This document shows positions 36,630 to 44,468 of a DNA stretch of 64,000 bases, in pieces (position 1 is the first letter of the stretch; the number at the start of each line of letters is the position of its first letter). Under the pieces are notes generated by a model. It saw only the letters and a list, made by a program, of their open reading frames with translations, made no database searches and was not told the DNA's origin. This DNA is from Nocardia thailandica NBRC 100428. GTDB lineage: Bacteria; Actinomycetota; Actinomycetes; Mycobacteriales; Mycobacteriaceae. The DNA lies in contig NZ_BAGK01000040.1 in assembly GCF_000308795.1 (NCBI RefSeq), positions 1-64,000 on the forward strand. The letters run 5' to 3'. A program made the translations under genes and the position numbers.

Positions 36630-37649
36630 GTGCCAGCGCAGTCGGAACCTCTTGTGGGTGGTCACGGTCCCGCCGAGTACACGGTGCGCTCCGACGAGGA
36701 CACCCCCGTCGCCGAAGCCTTCGGTCAGTGGGAGGCCGCGCTCTCCGCCGGCTATGTCCCCCTGTCCGTGCGGCCGGCCGGATCGCCGGACTTCCGGGGC
36801 AGCATCGTCTCCGGCGACCTGGGCGCACTGCACCTGTCCACCGTGTCCTCGGTGGCCCAGCGCGTCCGCCGGGCCAGGGCCGAGCTCGACCGGACCTCCG
36901 GGGAGTACCTGCTCGCGGGGATCTATACGCGGGGCACCAGCCGCCTGAACCAGGACGGGCGCACCGCGTTCGTCCGGCCCGGCGAGATGGTCCTGTGCGA
37001 CACCACCCGGCCGTTCGCGTGGGACGTCGAGGACGAGTTCAGTCAGGTCGTCGTGCGGGTTCCCCTGGACCGCCTGCGCGCGGAGCCGGGCATCGAGGAC
37101 CTGTGCCTGCCGACCGCCGTCACGATCGCGCAGGGGAGCGCGGCCGCGGTGGTCGCCCGGTTCTTCCTCGAGCTGGCGCGGATACACCGCACCGCGCCCG
37201 AGGAGGCACGGGTGCTCGCGGCCGACGGCGTCAAGCTGCTCGCCTCCGCGGTCCAGCTCGCCTCCGGCCAGCGGCCGGTCGAGGCCGTGGCACACGCGGT
37301 CACCCGGGAGCAGGTGCTGACGTTCATGCGGCGGCACTGCACCGATCCCGACCTCACGGTCGACGACATCGCCCGCGGCTGCCTGCTGTCGCGGCGCAGC
37401 CTCTACCGGCTGTTCGGCGAGTCCGGGGAGGGGCTGGGCGCCATCCTGCGGCACATGCGGCTCGAGCACGCCCGGCAGCTGCTGCTGCGCGACCGGGACC
37501 AGTCCGCGACGGCGGTCGCGGCCGCGTCGGGCTTCGCCTCGGAACGCCACTTCTTCCGCGCTTTCCGGTTGGAGACCGGTATGACGCCCGGTGAATTCCG
37601 CCTTCTCGGAGGCCCTTCGGAGCCGGTGCGTCGCGTCGGAGTCCGGTGA
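36630..37649 (+). CDS. AraC-family regulator (AraC_binding_2 type), copy 1
   Basis: 339 residues from GTG. N-terminal sensory domain (about 20-190) with GEYLLAGIYTRGTSRLNQDG and RPGEMVLCDTTRPF; C-terminal double HTH with DLTVDDIARGCLLSRRSLYR and FASERHFFRAFRLETGMTPG. It is a clear paralog of the next gene, with the same blocks in the same order. This type includes NitR of rhodococcal nitrilase clusters, which fits the nitrilase-fold gene at 38817, but the effector is unknown. Confidence 0.88.
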   Translation: MPAQSEPLVGGHGPAEYTVRSDEDTPVAEAFGQWEAALSAGYVPLSVRPAGSPDFRGSIVSGDLGALHLSTVSSVAQRVRRARAELDRTSGEYLLAGIYTRGTSRLNQDGRTAFVRPGEMVLCDTTRPFAWDVEDEFSQVVVRVPLDRLRAEPGIEDLCLPTAVTIAQGSAAAVVARFFLELARIHRTAPEEARVLAADGVKLLASAVQLASGQRPVEAVAHAVTREQVLTFMRRHCTDPDLTVDDIARGCLLSRRSLYRLFGESGEGLGAILRHMRLEHARQLLLRDRDQSATAVAAASGFASERHFFRAFRLETGMTPGEFRLLGGPSEPVRRVGVR

Positions 37650-37741
37650 GGTGATCGATAGAGTGGACGGGCACCGACCGGCATTGTCAGTGGATTGCGC
37701 GCGATATCGACCCATTGTCCGAAACGGCGAGGAGAACGGTG

Positions 37742-38746
37742 ATGAGACCCGCACCGGCGGATCCGGATTCTCGTGATCCCGACCCGGTCGCGGTGGTCGA
37801 TCTGGCGGATGCGCCGGCCGGGGAAATCTTCGATCGCTGGGAAGCGATGATGAGCGAGGCGTATGTTCCGCTGGCGGTCACGCCCACCCGTTCCGGCCTG
37901 CGGGATTTCCACGGACGGATCACCAGCGGCGCCTACGGTGACCTCCGCGTATCGCGCTTGATCACCGCCGGGCAGACGGTCCGCCGGACGGCCGGGCTGA
38001 TTTCCCGGGCCAGCCACGAATACCTCCTGGCCAGTATTCACACGGCCGGCAACGGAATTCTCTACCAGGGTGACCGGGTGGCGAGCGTCGGTCCCGGCGA
38101 AATGGTTTTCTACGACACGACGGTGCCCTATCACTGGGAAATCGACAGGGATTTCGAACAGGTCGTCGTGCAGGTGCCGCTGGAGACGATCTTCGCCCGG
38201 CTGCGCAGGCGGACGGCCCTGCCGACCGCGGTCACCGTCCCGGCGCACGGGGTCGGGTCGGCGGTCAGCGGCTTCTTCCGCGGGCTCGCCCAGGTGCAGG
38301 AACGCGACGCCGCGGACGCGGCGGTCCTGGCCGAACAGGCCACCGACCTGCTGGTGTCCGCGGTCACCATTCTGGGGAACGGCCGGCTGGCGCCGGAATC
38401 GGCCGAGGCATTGTCCTGGGAAAAGGTGGTCCGTTTCGTGCGGGACCACTGTGGCGATCCGGAACTCGGCATCGAGGCAATTGCCCGGGCCTGTCATATG
38501 TCCCGGCGCACGCTCTATCGGTTGTGTACCGCGCACCACACGACGCCCGGAGATCTGTTACGGCGGTTACGGGTGAGACGGGCCGAGGAACTGATGTGCA
38601 CGGAAAGGCCGCTGGCGGCAATTGCCGCCGCGGCGGGATTCTCGTCGGAAAGGCACTTCTACCGGGCCTTTCGGCTGGAGACCGGCCTCGCGCCGGGACG
38701 GTATCGACGGGTTGGCACGCATGGTCAGTCGTCTGGCACGGTCTGA
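37742..38746 (+). CDS. AraC-family regulator (AraC_binding_2 type), copy 2
   Basis: 334 residues from ATG at 37742, with GAGGAG seven bases upstream; a GTG one codon earlier is possible and the TTG at 37715 is rejected. Sensory domain with HEYLLASIHTAGNGILYQGD and GPGEMVFYDTTVPYHWEID; double HTH with LGIEAIARACHMSRRTLYRL and FSSERHFYRAFRLETGLAPG. Paralog of the previous gene, probably from tandem duplication. Located 70 bp before the nitrilase-like gene, so it may regulate it. Confidence 0.88.
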   Translation: MRPAPADPDSRDPDPVAVVDLADAPAGEIFDRWEAMMSEAYVPLAVTPTRSGLRDFHGRITSGAYGDLRVSRLITAGQTVRRTAGLISRASHEYLLASIHTAGNGILYQGDRVASVGPGEMVFYDTTVPYHWEIDRDFEQVVVQVPLETIFARLRRRTALPTAVTVPAHGVGSAVSGFFRGLAQVQERDAADAAVLAEQATDLLVSAVTILGNGRLAPESAEALSWEKVVRFVRDHCGDPELGIEAIARACHMSRRTLYRLCTAHHTTPGDLLRRLRVRRAEELMCTERPLAAIAAAAGFSSERHFYRAFRLETGLAPGRYRRVGTHGQSSGTV

Positions 38747-38816
38747 CAGTTTGGAATTCCACTTTCTCCGGAAGAGTAGGGGCGGAGAATCGCAAGCAGA
38801 GCGACTAGGGGTCGGA

Positions 38817-39764
38817 ATGAAACAGGTGCGCGTCGCGGCCGTTCAGGCGGAGCCGAAATGGTTGCATCTGGCGGCGGGGGTGGAACAGGCCATCGGCCTG
38901 ATCGAACAGGCGGCCGCGGGCGGTGCCCGGCTGGTGGCCTTTCCGGAATGCTTTCTGCCGGGGTATCCCTGGTGGATGTGGCTCCCGTCGGTGGACTGGG
39001 GTGACGACTTCCTGGCGCGGTACCGGCAGAACGCCCTCTCGGCCGACGGCGCCGAGCTGCGCGCCCTCGCCTACGCCGCGCGCCGCACCGAGGTGCACGT
39101 CTCGATCGGCTTCGCCGAGCGGGTACGCGGCACGGTGCTGATGTCGCAGGCGTTCATCGACGCGGAGGGGACGGTGTCGATCTCGCGCAAGGCCGAGCCG
39201 ACGGGGCTCGAGCGGACCGTGTTCGGGACCGGCAGCGGCGAGCCGTTGGTGCGCGACACCGCCCTCGGCCGCATCGGCGTGCTCGGCGGCGCGGACCACC
39301 TGCGCGACGACATGCGCGGCGCGATCCAGGCCGAGCGGGAGCAGATCCACATCGCCTCGTGGTCGGGCTTCACCGCCTACCACGGCGTCAGCAAGGATCG
39401 GGGCGCGGAGATCAACCACGCGGCCGACGTCCGCTACGCCATGGACACCCGGGCCTACGTCATCGCGCCGGTCGCGATCGTCCCGGTGGCGGGCTGGGAA
39501 GTGGTCGACGCCCGTTCTCCCGAGCGGCGGCTGCTGCGCAGCGGTGGCGGGACCGCCCGGATCCTCGGCCCCAGCGGCCTCGACATGGCGCCGCCGCTGG
39601 CGCCCGAGCAGGAGGGCCTGCTCTTCGCCGACCTGGACATGACCAGGGCGCCGCAGCCGCGTCGGGTGTCGGGCGGGCTGCTCGAGCGGGACGTGTGCCG
39701 GGTGCCGAGCGGACGGGTTGCCCGCCGCGAACCTGCCCGGCCGCGCGAGACCGAGCCCGCCTGA
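38817..39764 (+). CDS. Nitrilase-superfamily protein lacking the catalytic cysteine
   Basis: 315 residues from ATG at 38817. The fold is that of nitrilase-branch carbon-nitrogen hydrolases: Glu44 in AFPECFLPGYPWW and Lys125 in ISRKAEPTGLERTVFGTG align with the Glu and Lys of the Glu-Lys-Cys triad. The third block, normally with CWEN, reads GRIGVLGGADHLRDDM: the Cys position is Gly158. The frame is intact and other conserved blocks are kept, so this is not a decayed gene. It may be a pseudoenzyme, a binding protein, or act by other chemistry. Two AraC regulators lie upstream and csoR converges 3 bp downstream. Confidence 0.85.
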   Translation: MKQVRVAAVQAEPKWLHLAAGVEQAIGLIEQAAAGGARLVAFPECFLPGYPWWMWLPSVDWGDDFLARYRQNALSADGAELRALAYAARRTEVHVSIGFAERVRGTVLMSQAFIDAEGTVSISRKAEPTGLERTVFGTGSGEPLVRDTALGRIGVLGGADHLRDDMRGAIQAEREQIHIASWSGFTAYHGVSKDRGAEINHAADVRYAMDTRAYVIAPVAIVPVAGWEVVDARSPERRLLRSGGGTARILGPSGLDMAPPLAPEQEGLLFADLDMTRAPQPRRVSGGLLERDVCRVPSGRVARREPARPRETEPA

Positions 39765-39767
39765 CCG

Positions 39768-40109
39768 CTAGGACCGGACCAGGCGCGCGATCGCGTCGGT
39801 GGCCTCTTTGATCTTGGCCTCCGCCTCGGGGCCGCCCGCCACCGCCGCGTCGACGACGCAGTGGCTGATGTGGTCCTCGAGCAGGCCCATCGCCACCGCC
39901 TGCAGCGCCTTGGTCATGGCCGAGACCTGGGTGAGGATGTCGATGCAGTATTTTTCCTCTTCGACCATGCGTTGCAGGCCGCGGGCCTGCCCCTCGATCC
40001 GGCGCAGCCGCTTGAGGTAGTCGTCCTTGGCGGTGATGTAGCCGTGGCCGCTGTGGTCGTGTCCCGCGTTGGCCTGCTCGGTCGCGGTCTCGGGCGTCCG
40101 GTCGGTCAT
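39768..40109 (-). CDS. csoR: Copper-sensing repressor CsoR
   Basis: 113 residues, all-helical, with DYLKRLRRIEGQARGLQRMV and LEDHISHCVVDA. The Cu(I) ligands Cys55, His80 and Cys84 have exactly the 25 and 4 spacing of mycobacterial CsoR (Cys36, His61, Cys65). The N-terminus has an extra His-rich stretch GHDHSGHGY. Apo-CsoR binds an operator and copper releases it; an operator-like palindrome lies 42 bp upstream. No copper ATPase or chaperone gene is adjacent, so its main targets may be elsewhere. Confidence 0.93.
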   Translation of the reverse strand: MTDRTPETATEQANAGHDHSGHGYITAKDDYLKRLRRIEGQARGLQRMVEEEKYCIDILTQVSAMTKALQAVAMGLLEDHISHCVVDAAVAGGPEAEAKIKEATDAIARLVRS

Positions 40110-40150
40110 CGGCCTCTCCTCGCTTGCTCGGGTACCGCCGCAGCGGAAAA

Positions 40151-40165
40151 TACCCCCCTAGGGTA
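40151..40165. promoter_or_regulatory. CsoR operator-like palindrome
   Basis: TACCC-CCCTA-GGGTA: perfect 5-bp arms around a C-rich centre, the pattern of CsoR operators (TACCC...GGGTA). It lies upstream of csoR and could also affect the plus-strand gene at 40244. Confidence 0.8.
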
Positions 40166-40243
40166 CATTGTCGCGCGGCGATTGTCAGTTCGGGTGCTCC
40201 CCGGTGTGCGGTTCACCTGGGCGGACGACAAGAATGGACAACC

Positions 40244-41053
40244 ATGAGTTCGCTTCCCCGCCCCGCGCTCGCCATCATCGGCGGCAGTGGCTTCTACGAT
40301 TTCTTCGACAACGACGCCGAGCACGTCGAGGTAGAGACCCCCTACGGCGCCCCGAGCGCGCCGATCGCCGTCGGCGAGGTCGACGGGCGCGCCGTCGCCT
40401 TCCTGCCGCGGCACGGCAAGCAGCACGAATTCGCCCCGCACACCCTGCCCTACAAGGCCAACCTGTGGGCGCTGCGCTCCCTGGGCGTCCGCCGCATCCT
40501 GGCCCCCTGCGCCGTGGGCAGCCTGCGCGCCGACTGGGGCCCCGGCACCGTCGCGGTGCCCGACCAGCTGGTCGACCGCACCTCCGGCCGGGAGCAGACC
40601 TACTTCGACGGCGGCGGCATCCACGTCTCCTTCGCCGACCCCTACTGCGAGGACCTGCGCACCGCGGTCGCCAAGTCCGGCAACGACGACCTGCCGCTGC
40701 GGGATTCGGGCACCATGGTGGTGGTGCAGGGGCCGCGCTTCTCCACCCGCGCCGAGAGTCGCTGGTTCGCCGGGCAGGGTTGGGACCTGGTCAACATGAC
40801 CGGCTACCCGGAGTCCGTGCTCGCCCGCGAACTCGAGATGTGCTACGCCGCGATCGCCCTGGTGACGGACCTGGACGCGGGCCTGGAGGAGGGCGAGGGC
40901 GTGCACGCCGTCGACGTGTTCGCGGAGTTCAAGAAGAACCTCGGCCCGTTCAAGGCGCTGGTGCGCCGGGCGGTGACCGCCATCGACAGCACCGAGACCT
41001 GCGCGCGCTGCACCGTGCACACGGGCGTCTCGCTGCCGTTCGAACTGCCCTGA
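40244..41053 (+). CDS. mtnP: S-methyl-5'-thioadenosine phosphorylase
   Basis: 269 residues from ATG at 40244. Purine nucleoside phosphorylase family 2: IIGGSGFYDFFDNDAE, AFLPRHGKQHEFAPHTLPYK (phosphate-binding region), VVVQGPRFSTRAESRWFAG and MTGYPESVLARELEMCY. It cleaves MTA with phosphate to adenine and methylthioribose-1-phosphate in methionine salvage; S-methylthioinosine or general purine activity is possible. In operon with no clear partner; the Rv3651-like gene converges 2 bp after the stop. Confidence 0.9.
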   Translation: MSSLPRPALAIIGGSGFYDFFDNDAEHVEVETPYGAPSAPIAVGEVDGRAVAFLPRHGKQHEFAPHTLPYKANLWALRSLGVRRILAPCAVGSLRADWGPGTVAVPDQLVDRTSGREQTYFDGGGIHVSFADPYCEDLRTAVAKSGNDDLPLRDSGTMVVVQGPRFSTRAESRWFAGQGWDLVNMTGYPESVLARELEMCYAAIALVTDLDAGLEEGEGVHAVDVFAEFKKNLGPFKALVRRAVTAIDSTETCARCTVHTGVSLPFELP

Positions 41054-41055
41054 GG

Positions 41056-42045
41056 TCAGGCGGTCGGCAGCTGGAGCTGCACGAGCGCGAACTCCGGTGT
41101 GGCCGAGTCGTTCCCGGTGAGCGCGCCGGGTAGCGGCGAGGCCGCCACGTCGACGGTGAGCCAGCCGCCGTCCTCGGTGGCCAGCCGCAGCCCGGGCAGC
41201 GCGACCCGGTTCGTGCCCGCCAGGATCTGCGCGCGGACCTGGTGGATGCGGGCGCGGTCGTCGGGGTGCGGCACGCCGCGCTCGTCGGCGCCGCGCCAGC
41301 GCAGGCCCGGCAGCGGCTCGGTCACCCAGCGCACCAGCCGCACCTGCGCGGTGTCGACCACGACCAGGTAGCGGCGCGGCGTGCTGTCGGCCAGCAACTC
41401 CAGGGTGGCCGCCTCGACGGACTTGTGCTGTGGGGCAACGCTGTCGGTGACGTCCACCGCGAGGCCGCGCCAGGCGTGCCGCGCCTCGCCCGCGCCGTTG
41501 CGGGTGGCGAGCAGCAGCGATCGGGGGCCGGAAGGGGAGCGCACCGTGGCGACGCCGAGCCAGCGTCCGTTCGGCGCGGACCGGGTCACGGTGGCCACCA
41601 TGTCCAGCGCGCCGTCGAAGCGGACGACGCGCTGGAACGGTTCGGGCACGGTCCATTCGATCTCGCCGTCGCGGTAGCCCTGGCCGAGCGCGGCCGGGCG
41701 GATGCGCACCGTGCGGGCGCGCGCGTCGACGTGGAACGGTGCCACGGCCAGCGCGGGCGGCGGGTCGCCCTCGCCCGCCCACACCTGCACGCCGTGCGGC
41801 GCCGCCCCCGGCCTGCACACCGGAACCGCCCGCACCCGCAGCCCCGACCACGCCCGCCGCGACACCGGCAGAACCGCCTCGCCCGCCGTCTCGTTCGCGT
41901 GCACCTCGGCGACCAGTTGCTGGACCGGCGCCGGGATCGCGCGCAGGTAGGAGGCCCACTCCCGTGGCGCGGTCCCCGCGGTCAGCATGGACCAGCTCTC
42001 GGGCGGCCCCAGTGTCTCGACCAGTTGCCAGCGCCCCACGATCAC
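41056..42045 (-). CDS. Rv3651-like protein (PAS-like domains)
   Basis: The GTG at 42045 has AAGGGGG seven bases upstream and matches the family N-terminus (VGRWQLVETLG), so the ATG at 42078 is rejected; 329 residues. Blocks shared with Mycobacterium Rv3651: N-terminal WxLVETLG, a middle PHGVQVWAGEGD, and a late LRWRGADERGVPHPDDRARI. The family is built of PAS-like folds, and no function is known to me. No membrane segment. It sits alone between mtnP and an FMN reductase. Confidence 0.75.
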   Translation of the reverse strand: MIVGRWQLVETLGPPESWSMLTAGTAPREWASYLRAIPAPVQQLVAEVHANETAGEAVLPVSRRAWSGLRVRAVPVCRPGAAPHGVQVWAGEGDPPPALAVAPFHVDARARTVRIRPAALGQGYRDGEIEWTVPEPFQRVVRFDGALDMVATVTRSAPNGRWLGVATVRSPSGPRSLLLATRNGAGEARHAWRGLAVDVTDSVAPQHKSVEAATLELLADSTPRRYLVVVDTAQVRLVRWVTEPLPGLRWRGADERGVPHPDDRARIHQVRAQILAGTNRVALPGLRLATEDGGWLTVDVAASPLPGALTGNDSATPEFALVQLQLPTA

Positions 42046-42151
42046 GCAACGCCCCCTTCGTCGGTTGATGCCTGTCATCTATCACAGTCCGCGACGGTCC
42101 GTCGGCCGACACGTCCGGAAGGCCCGCCGTAGCCGGCGCTAAGCTCGCGCG

Positions 42152-42712
42152 ATGGACACCCCGCTGCGCCTCGGCGTGATCATCGCCAGCACCCGGCCCG
42201 AACGCCTCGCCCCGGTCGTGGCGGGCTGGTTCCTCGAAATGCTGGGTACCCGTACCGGTTTCGTGCCCGACGTGATCGATCTGCAGGGCCTCGACCTGCC
42301 CGCCGATCTCACCGAGACCCCCGACGTCCGCGCGCTGCGCGGCCGCCTCGGCGCGGCCGACGCCTTCGTGGTCGTCACCTCCGAGTACAACCACGGCTAC
42401 CCCGGCTCGCTGAAGATCGCCCTCGACAGCGCCAAGCACGAATGGCGGGCCAAGCCCATCGGATTCGTCTCCTACGGTGGTCTGTCCGGTGGCCTGCGCG
42501 CGGTCGAACAGCTGCGCCAGGTGGTGGCCGAACTGCACATGGTCTCGGTGCGCGACTCGGTGTCCTTCGCCCAGGCCAAGCGCGCCTTCGACGCCGACGG
42601 GCGCACCACCGACGGCGCCGCGGTCGACGGGTGCGCGCGCATGCTCGGCCAGCTGGCCTGGTGGGCGACGGCGCTGCGGGCCGCCCGCACCGTGGCGCCG
42701 TACCCGGGCTAG
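42152..42712 (+). CDS. NADPH-dependent FMN reductase-like flavoprotein
   Basis: 186 residues, flavodoxin-like. The phosphate loop is GVIIASTRPERLAPVVAGW and the FMN/active-site motif is TSEYNHGYPGSLKIALDSAK, as in ArsH/SsuE/azoreductase-type enzymes; then YGGLSGGLRAVEQLR. Electron partner unknown. A TAAGCT box ends 8 bp before the ATG, so the mRNA may be leaderless. Its last 4 bases overlap the stop of the convergent eccE. Confidence 0.87.
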   Translation: MDTPLRLGVIIASTRPERLAPVVAGWFLEMLGTRTGFVPDVIDLQGLDLPADLTETPDVRALRGRLGAADAFVVVTSEYNHGYPGSLKIALDSAKHEWRAKPIGFVSYGGLSGGLRAVEQLRQVVAELHMVSVRDSVSFAQAKRAFDADGRTTDGAAVDGCARMLGQLAWWATALRAARTVAPYPG

Positions 42713-44352
42713 GCGGGCGCCATCGCCCGCTGGCCGCGCGGCTGGCCGATGTAGGTGGCCTCGCGCGGGATCGACACCAGGCTCAGGTTGACCCGGGTGG
42801 TGCCGGTCCGCAGCACGACCCGGTTGCCGACCGCGCCGGGCTGGTAGATCTCGAGGTCCGGCCGCGTGGACGGCCAGGCGTTGGGGTCGGCGGTGAGGTA
42901 GATCGTGGTGACACCGGCGTGCGGCGCGGGCGCGAGCACCCCGTCGACGACGGCCGCGGTGAAACCGGCGTCGGACTGGTGGGTCTCGACCGCCAGGGTC
43001 AGCCGGTCCGGGTTGCCGATGGTGGTCACCAGGTGCTCCCAGGCCTGCGGCCGGTCGGTGCGCACCAGGATGCGCTCGCCGACGGCCAGCGCGCGGAACA
43101 CCAGTTGCTGGGCCAGATACAGCTCGCCGGCCACGTACACCGTCGAGATGCCCGCGCCGATGATGCGCGCCGCGACGCCGTTGCCCTCGTCGTCGGAGCC
43201 GAGCAGCTGACCGCAGCCCGCCGAGGGCAGGTGCAGGTTGTCGATGACCTCGATCGGATACTCCGCGGCGGGCACCGTGTCGTCAAGGCCGGGCACCGCC
43301 AGCGGCAGATGCGCCAGCAGCGCGTCGCGGTGGCGGCCGTTCATCGAGATCATGCCCTTGCCCGCGGACTTCTCGGGCAGCTCGCGGGCGGTGAGCCGCC
43401 AGGCCGCGCCGATGTTCACCGCGCCCGCGTGGCTGCCGGGCCGCAGTCGCACCGCGACCGTGGTGCCGCGCGACGGCGCCACCCACAGCTGGGCGAGCAG
43501 GTCCGAGCCGAGGTCCTTGGGATCGACCGCGGCGCCGACGTTGACCGCGTTGCCGATCTCGGCGTAGCGCCAGCGCTGGGTCAGCGTGCGCGGGTCGAGC
43601 CCGGTCGTGATCTGCTGCACGGCCTTCCGGATCTCGGGCGCGGTGAGGATGCGGGCGCCGCAGTCGGCGTCCTCGAGCGTGCGCATGATCCGCTGGGTGG
43701 CGATGGTGACCGCGCGCGAGGCGCCGTCGGCGCCGCCGCCGCGGCGGGCGGTCGCGCCGGGGCAGTCGACCGCGTCGAAGCTGATGGCCAGCCAGACCGT
43801 GCGATGCGCGGTCGCGGGCAGCGGGCCGAGCAGCGACTCGTAGATCGCCCCGGCGGGCGTGCCCGAGCGGCTGCGGTGGCCGTGACTGATGATGTCGATG
43901 CCGCTGAGCAGGATGTCGTGCTGGTTCAGGCACGCGGCCAGCTCGGGCAGCGGGAGCAGGTGCGAGGAGTGCACGGTGGTGCGGGCGATGCGGGTCAGCC
44001 CGCCGCGCGGCGGCAGCACCTCGACGACGGTGACCACGCGGCTGCCGTCCCAGTACAGGCCGAGCGAACGGCCGTCGGGGCCACGGAAATCCACCGTGTC
44101 GCCGAGGTCGTACTCCCGCTTGCCCAGGTACTGTCGCAGCGTGCCGATCCAGTCGTAGATCGTGCGCCTGCCGATCGGGACCAGCGGGATCGCCGCGATC
44201 ACCAGCCCCACGCCGAGCGCGATCCACGGTCCCACCCCGAACAGCAACACCACCGCGCCGGCGAGCAGGCCGAGGGCCTGCGCGACGAGCAGGTTGGGCA
44301 ACGAGATACGACCGAACAGCGGGCGTGGCCCGGCACCAGGTGTTTCGGCCAT
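42709..44352 (-). CDS. eccE: ESX membrane component EccE (ESX-4-type locus)
   Basis: The ATG at 44352 has GGGAGGAACC before it; 547 residues, the longer frame being rejected. Two membrane segments (about 19-40 and 43-60) and a large soluble domain with SAGCGQLLGSDDEGNGVAAR and LYLAQQLVFRALAVGERILV, close to the first EccE of the window. Classic mycobacterial ESX-4 lacks EccE, so this locus is the extended form seen in Nocardia and Mycobacterium abscessus. Divergent from eccB. Confidence 0.87.
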   Translation of the reverse strand: MAETPGAGPRPLFGRISLPNLLVAQALGLLAGAVVLLFGVGPWIALGVGLVIAAIPLVPIGRRTIYDWIGTLRQYLGKREYDLGDTVDFRGPDGRSLGLYWDGSRVVTVVEVLPPRGGLTRIARTTVHSSHLLPLPELAACLNQHDILLSGIDIISHGHRSRSGTPAGAIYESLLGPLPATAHRTVWLAISFDAVDCPGATARRGGGADGASRAVTIATQRIMRTLEDADCGARILTAPEIRKAVQQITTGLDPRTLTQRWRYAEIGNAVNVGAAVDPKDLGSDLLAQLWVAPSRGTTVAVRLRPGSHAGAVNIGAAWRLTARELPEKSAGKGMISMNGRHRDALLAHLPLAVPGLDDTVPAAEYPIEVIDNLHLPSAGCGQLLGSDDEGNGVAARIIGAGISTVYVAGELYLAQQLVFRALAVGERILVRTDRPQAWEHLVTTIGNPDRLTLAVETHQSDAGFTAAVVDGVLAPAPHAGVTTIYLTADPNAWPSTRPDLEIYQPGAVGNRVVLRTGTTRVNLSLVSIPREATYIGQPRGQRAMAPA

Positions 44353-44468
44353 CGGTTCCTCCCCCAGATACCGCGAATCGGTCCGGCCGCGCGCGGCCGA
44401 GTGCGAACTTCCGTCGCGGGGAACTGTACTGTGTTGCGCGGACGCGAGCACTGTTCGGGGGAGGAACC

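Noticed and set aside
38817..39764. Frameshift or pseudogene in the nitrilase-like gene
   Set aside because: The frame is continuous and conserved blocks occur before and after the missing Cys in the same frame.
44354..44468. 12-bp inverted repeat GGTTCCTCCCCC ... GGGGGAGGAACC between eccE and eccB
   Set aside because: Each arm is simply the ribosome binding site of a divergent gene, so the symmetry is probably coincidental.
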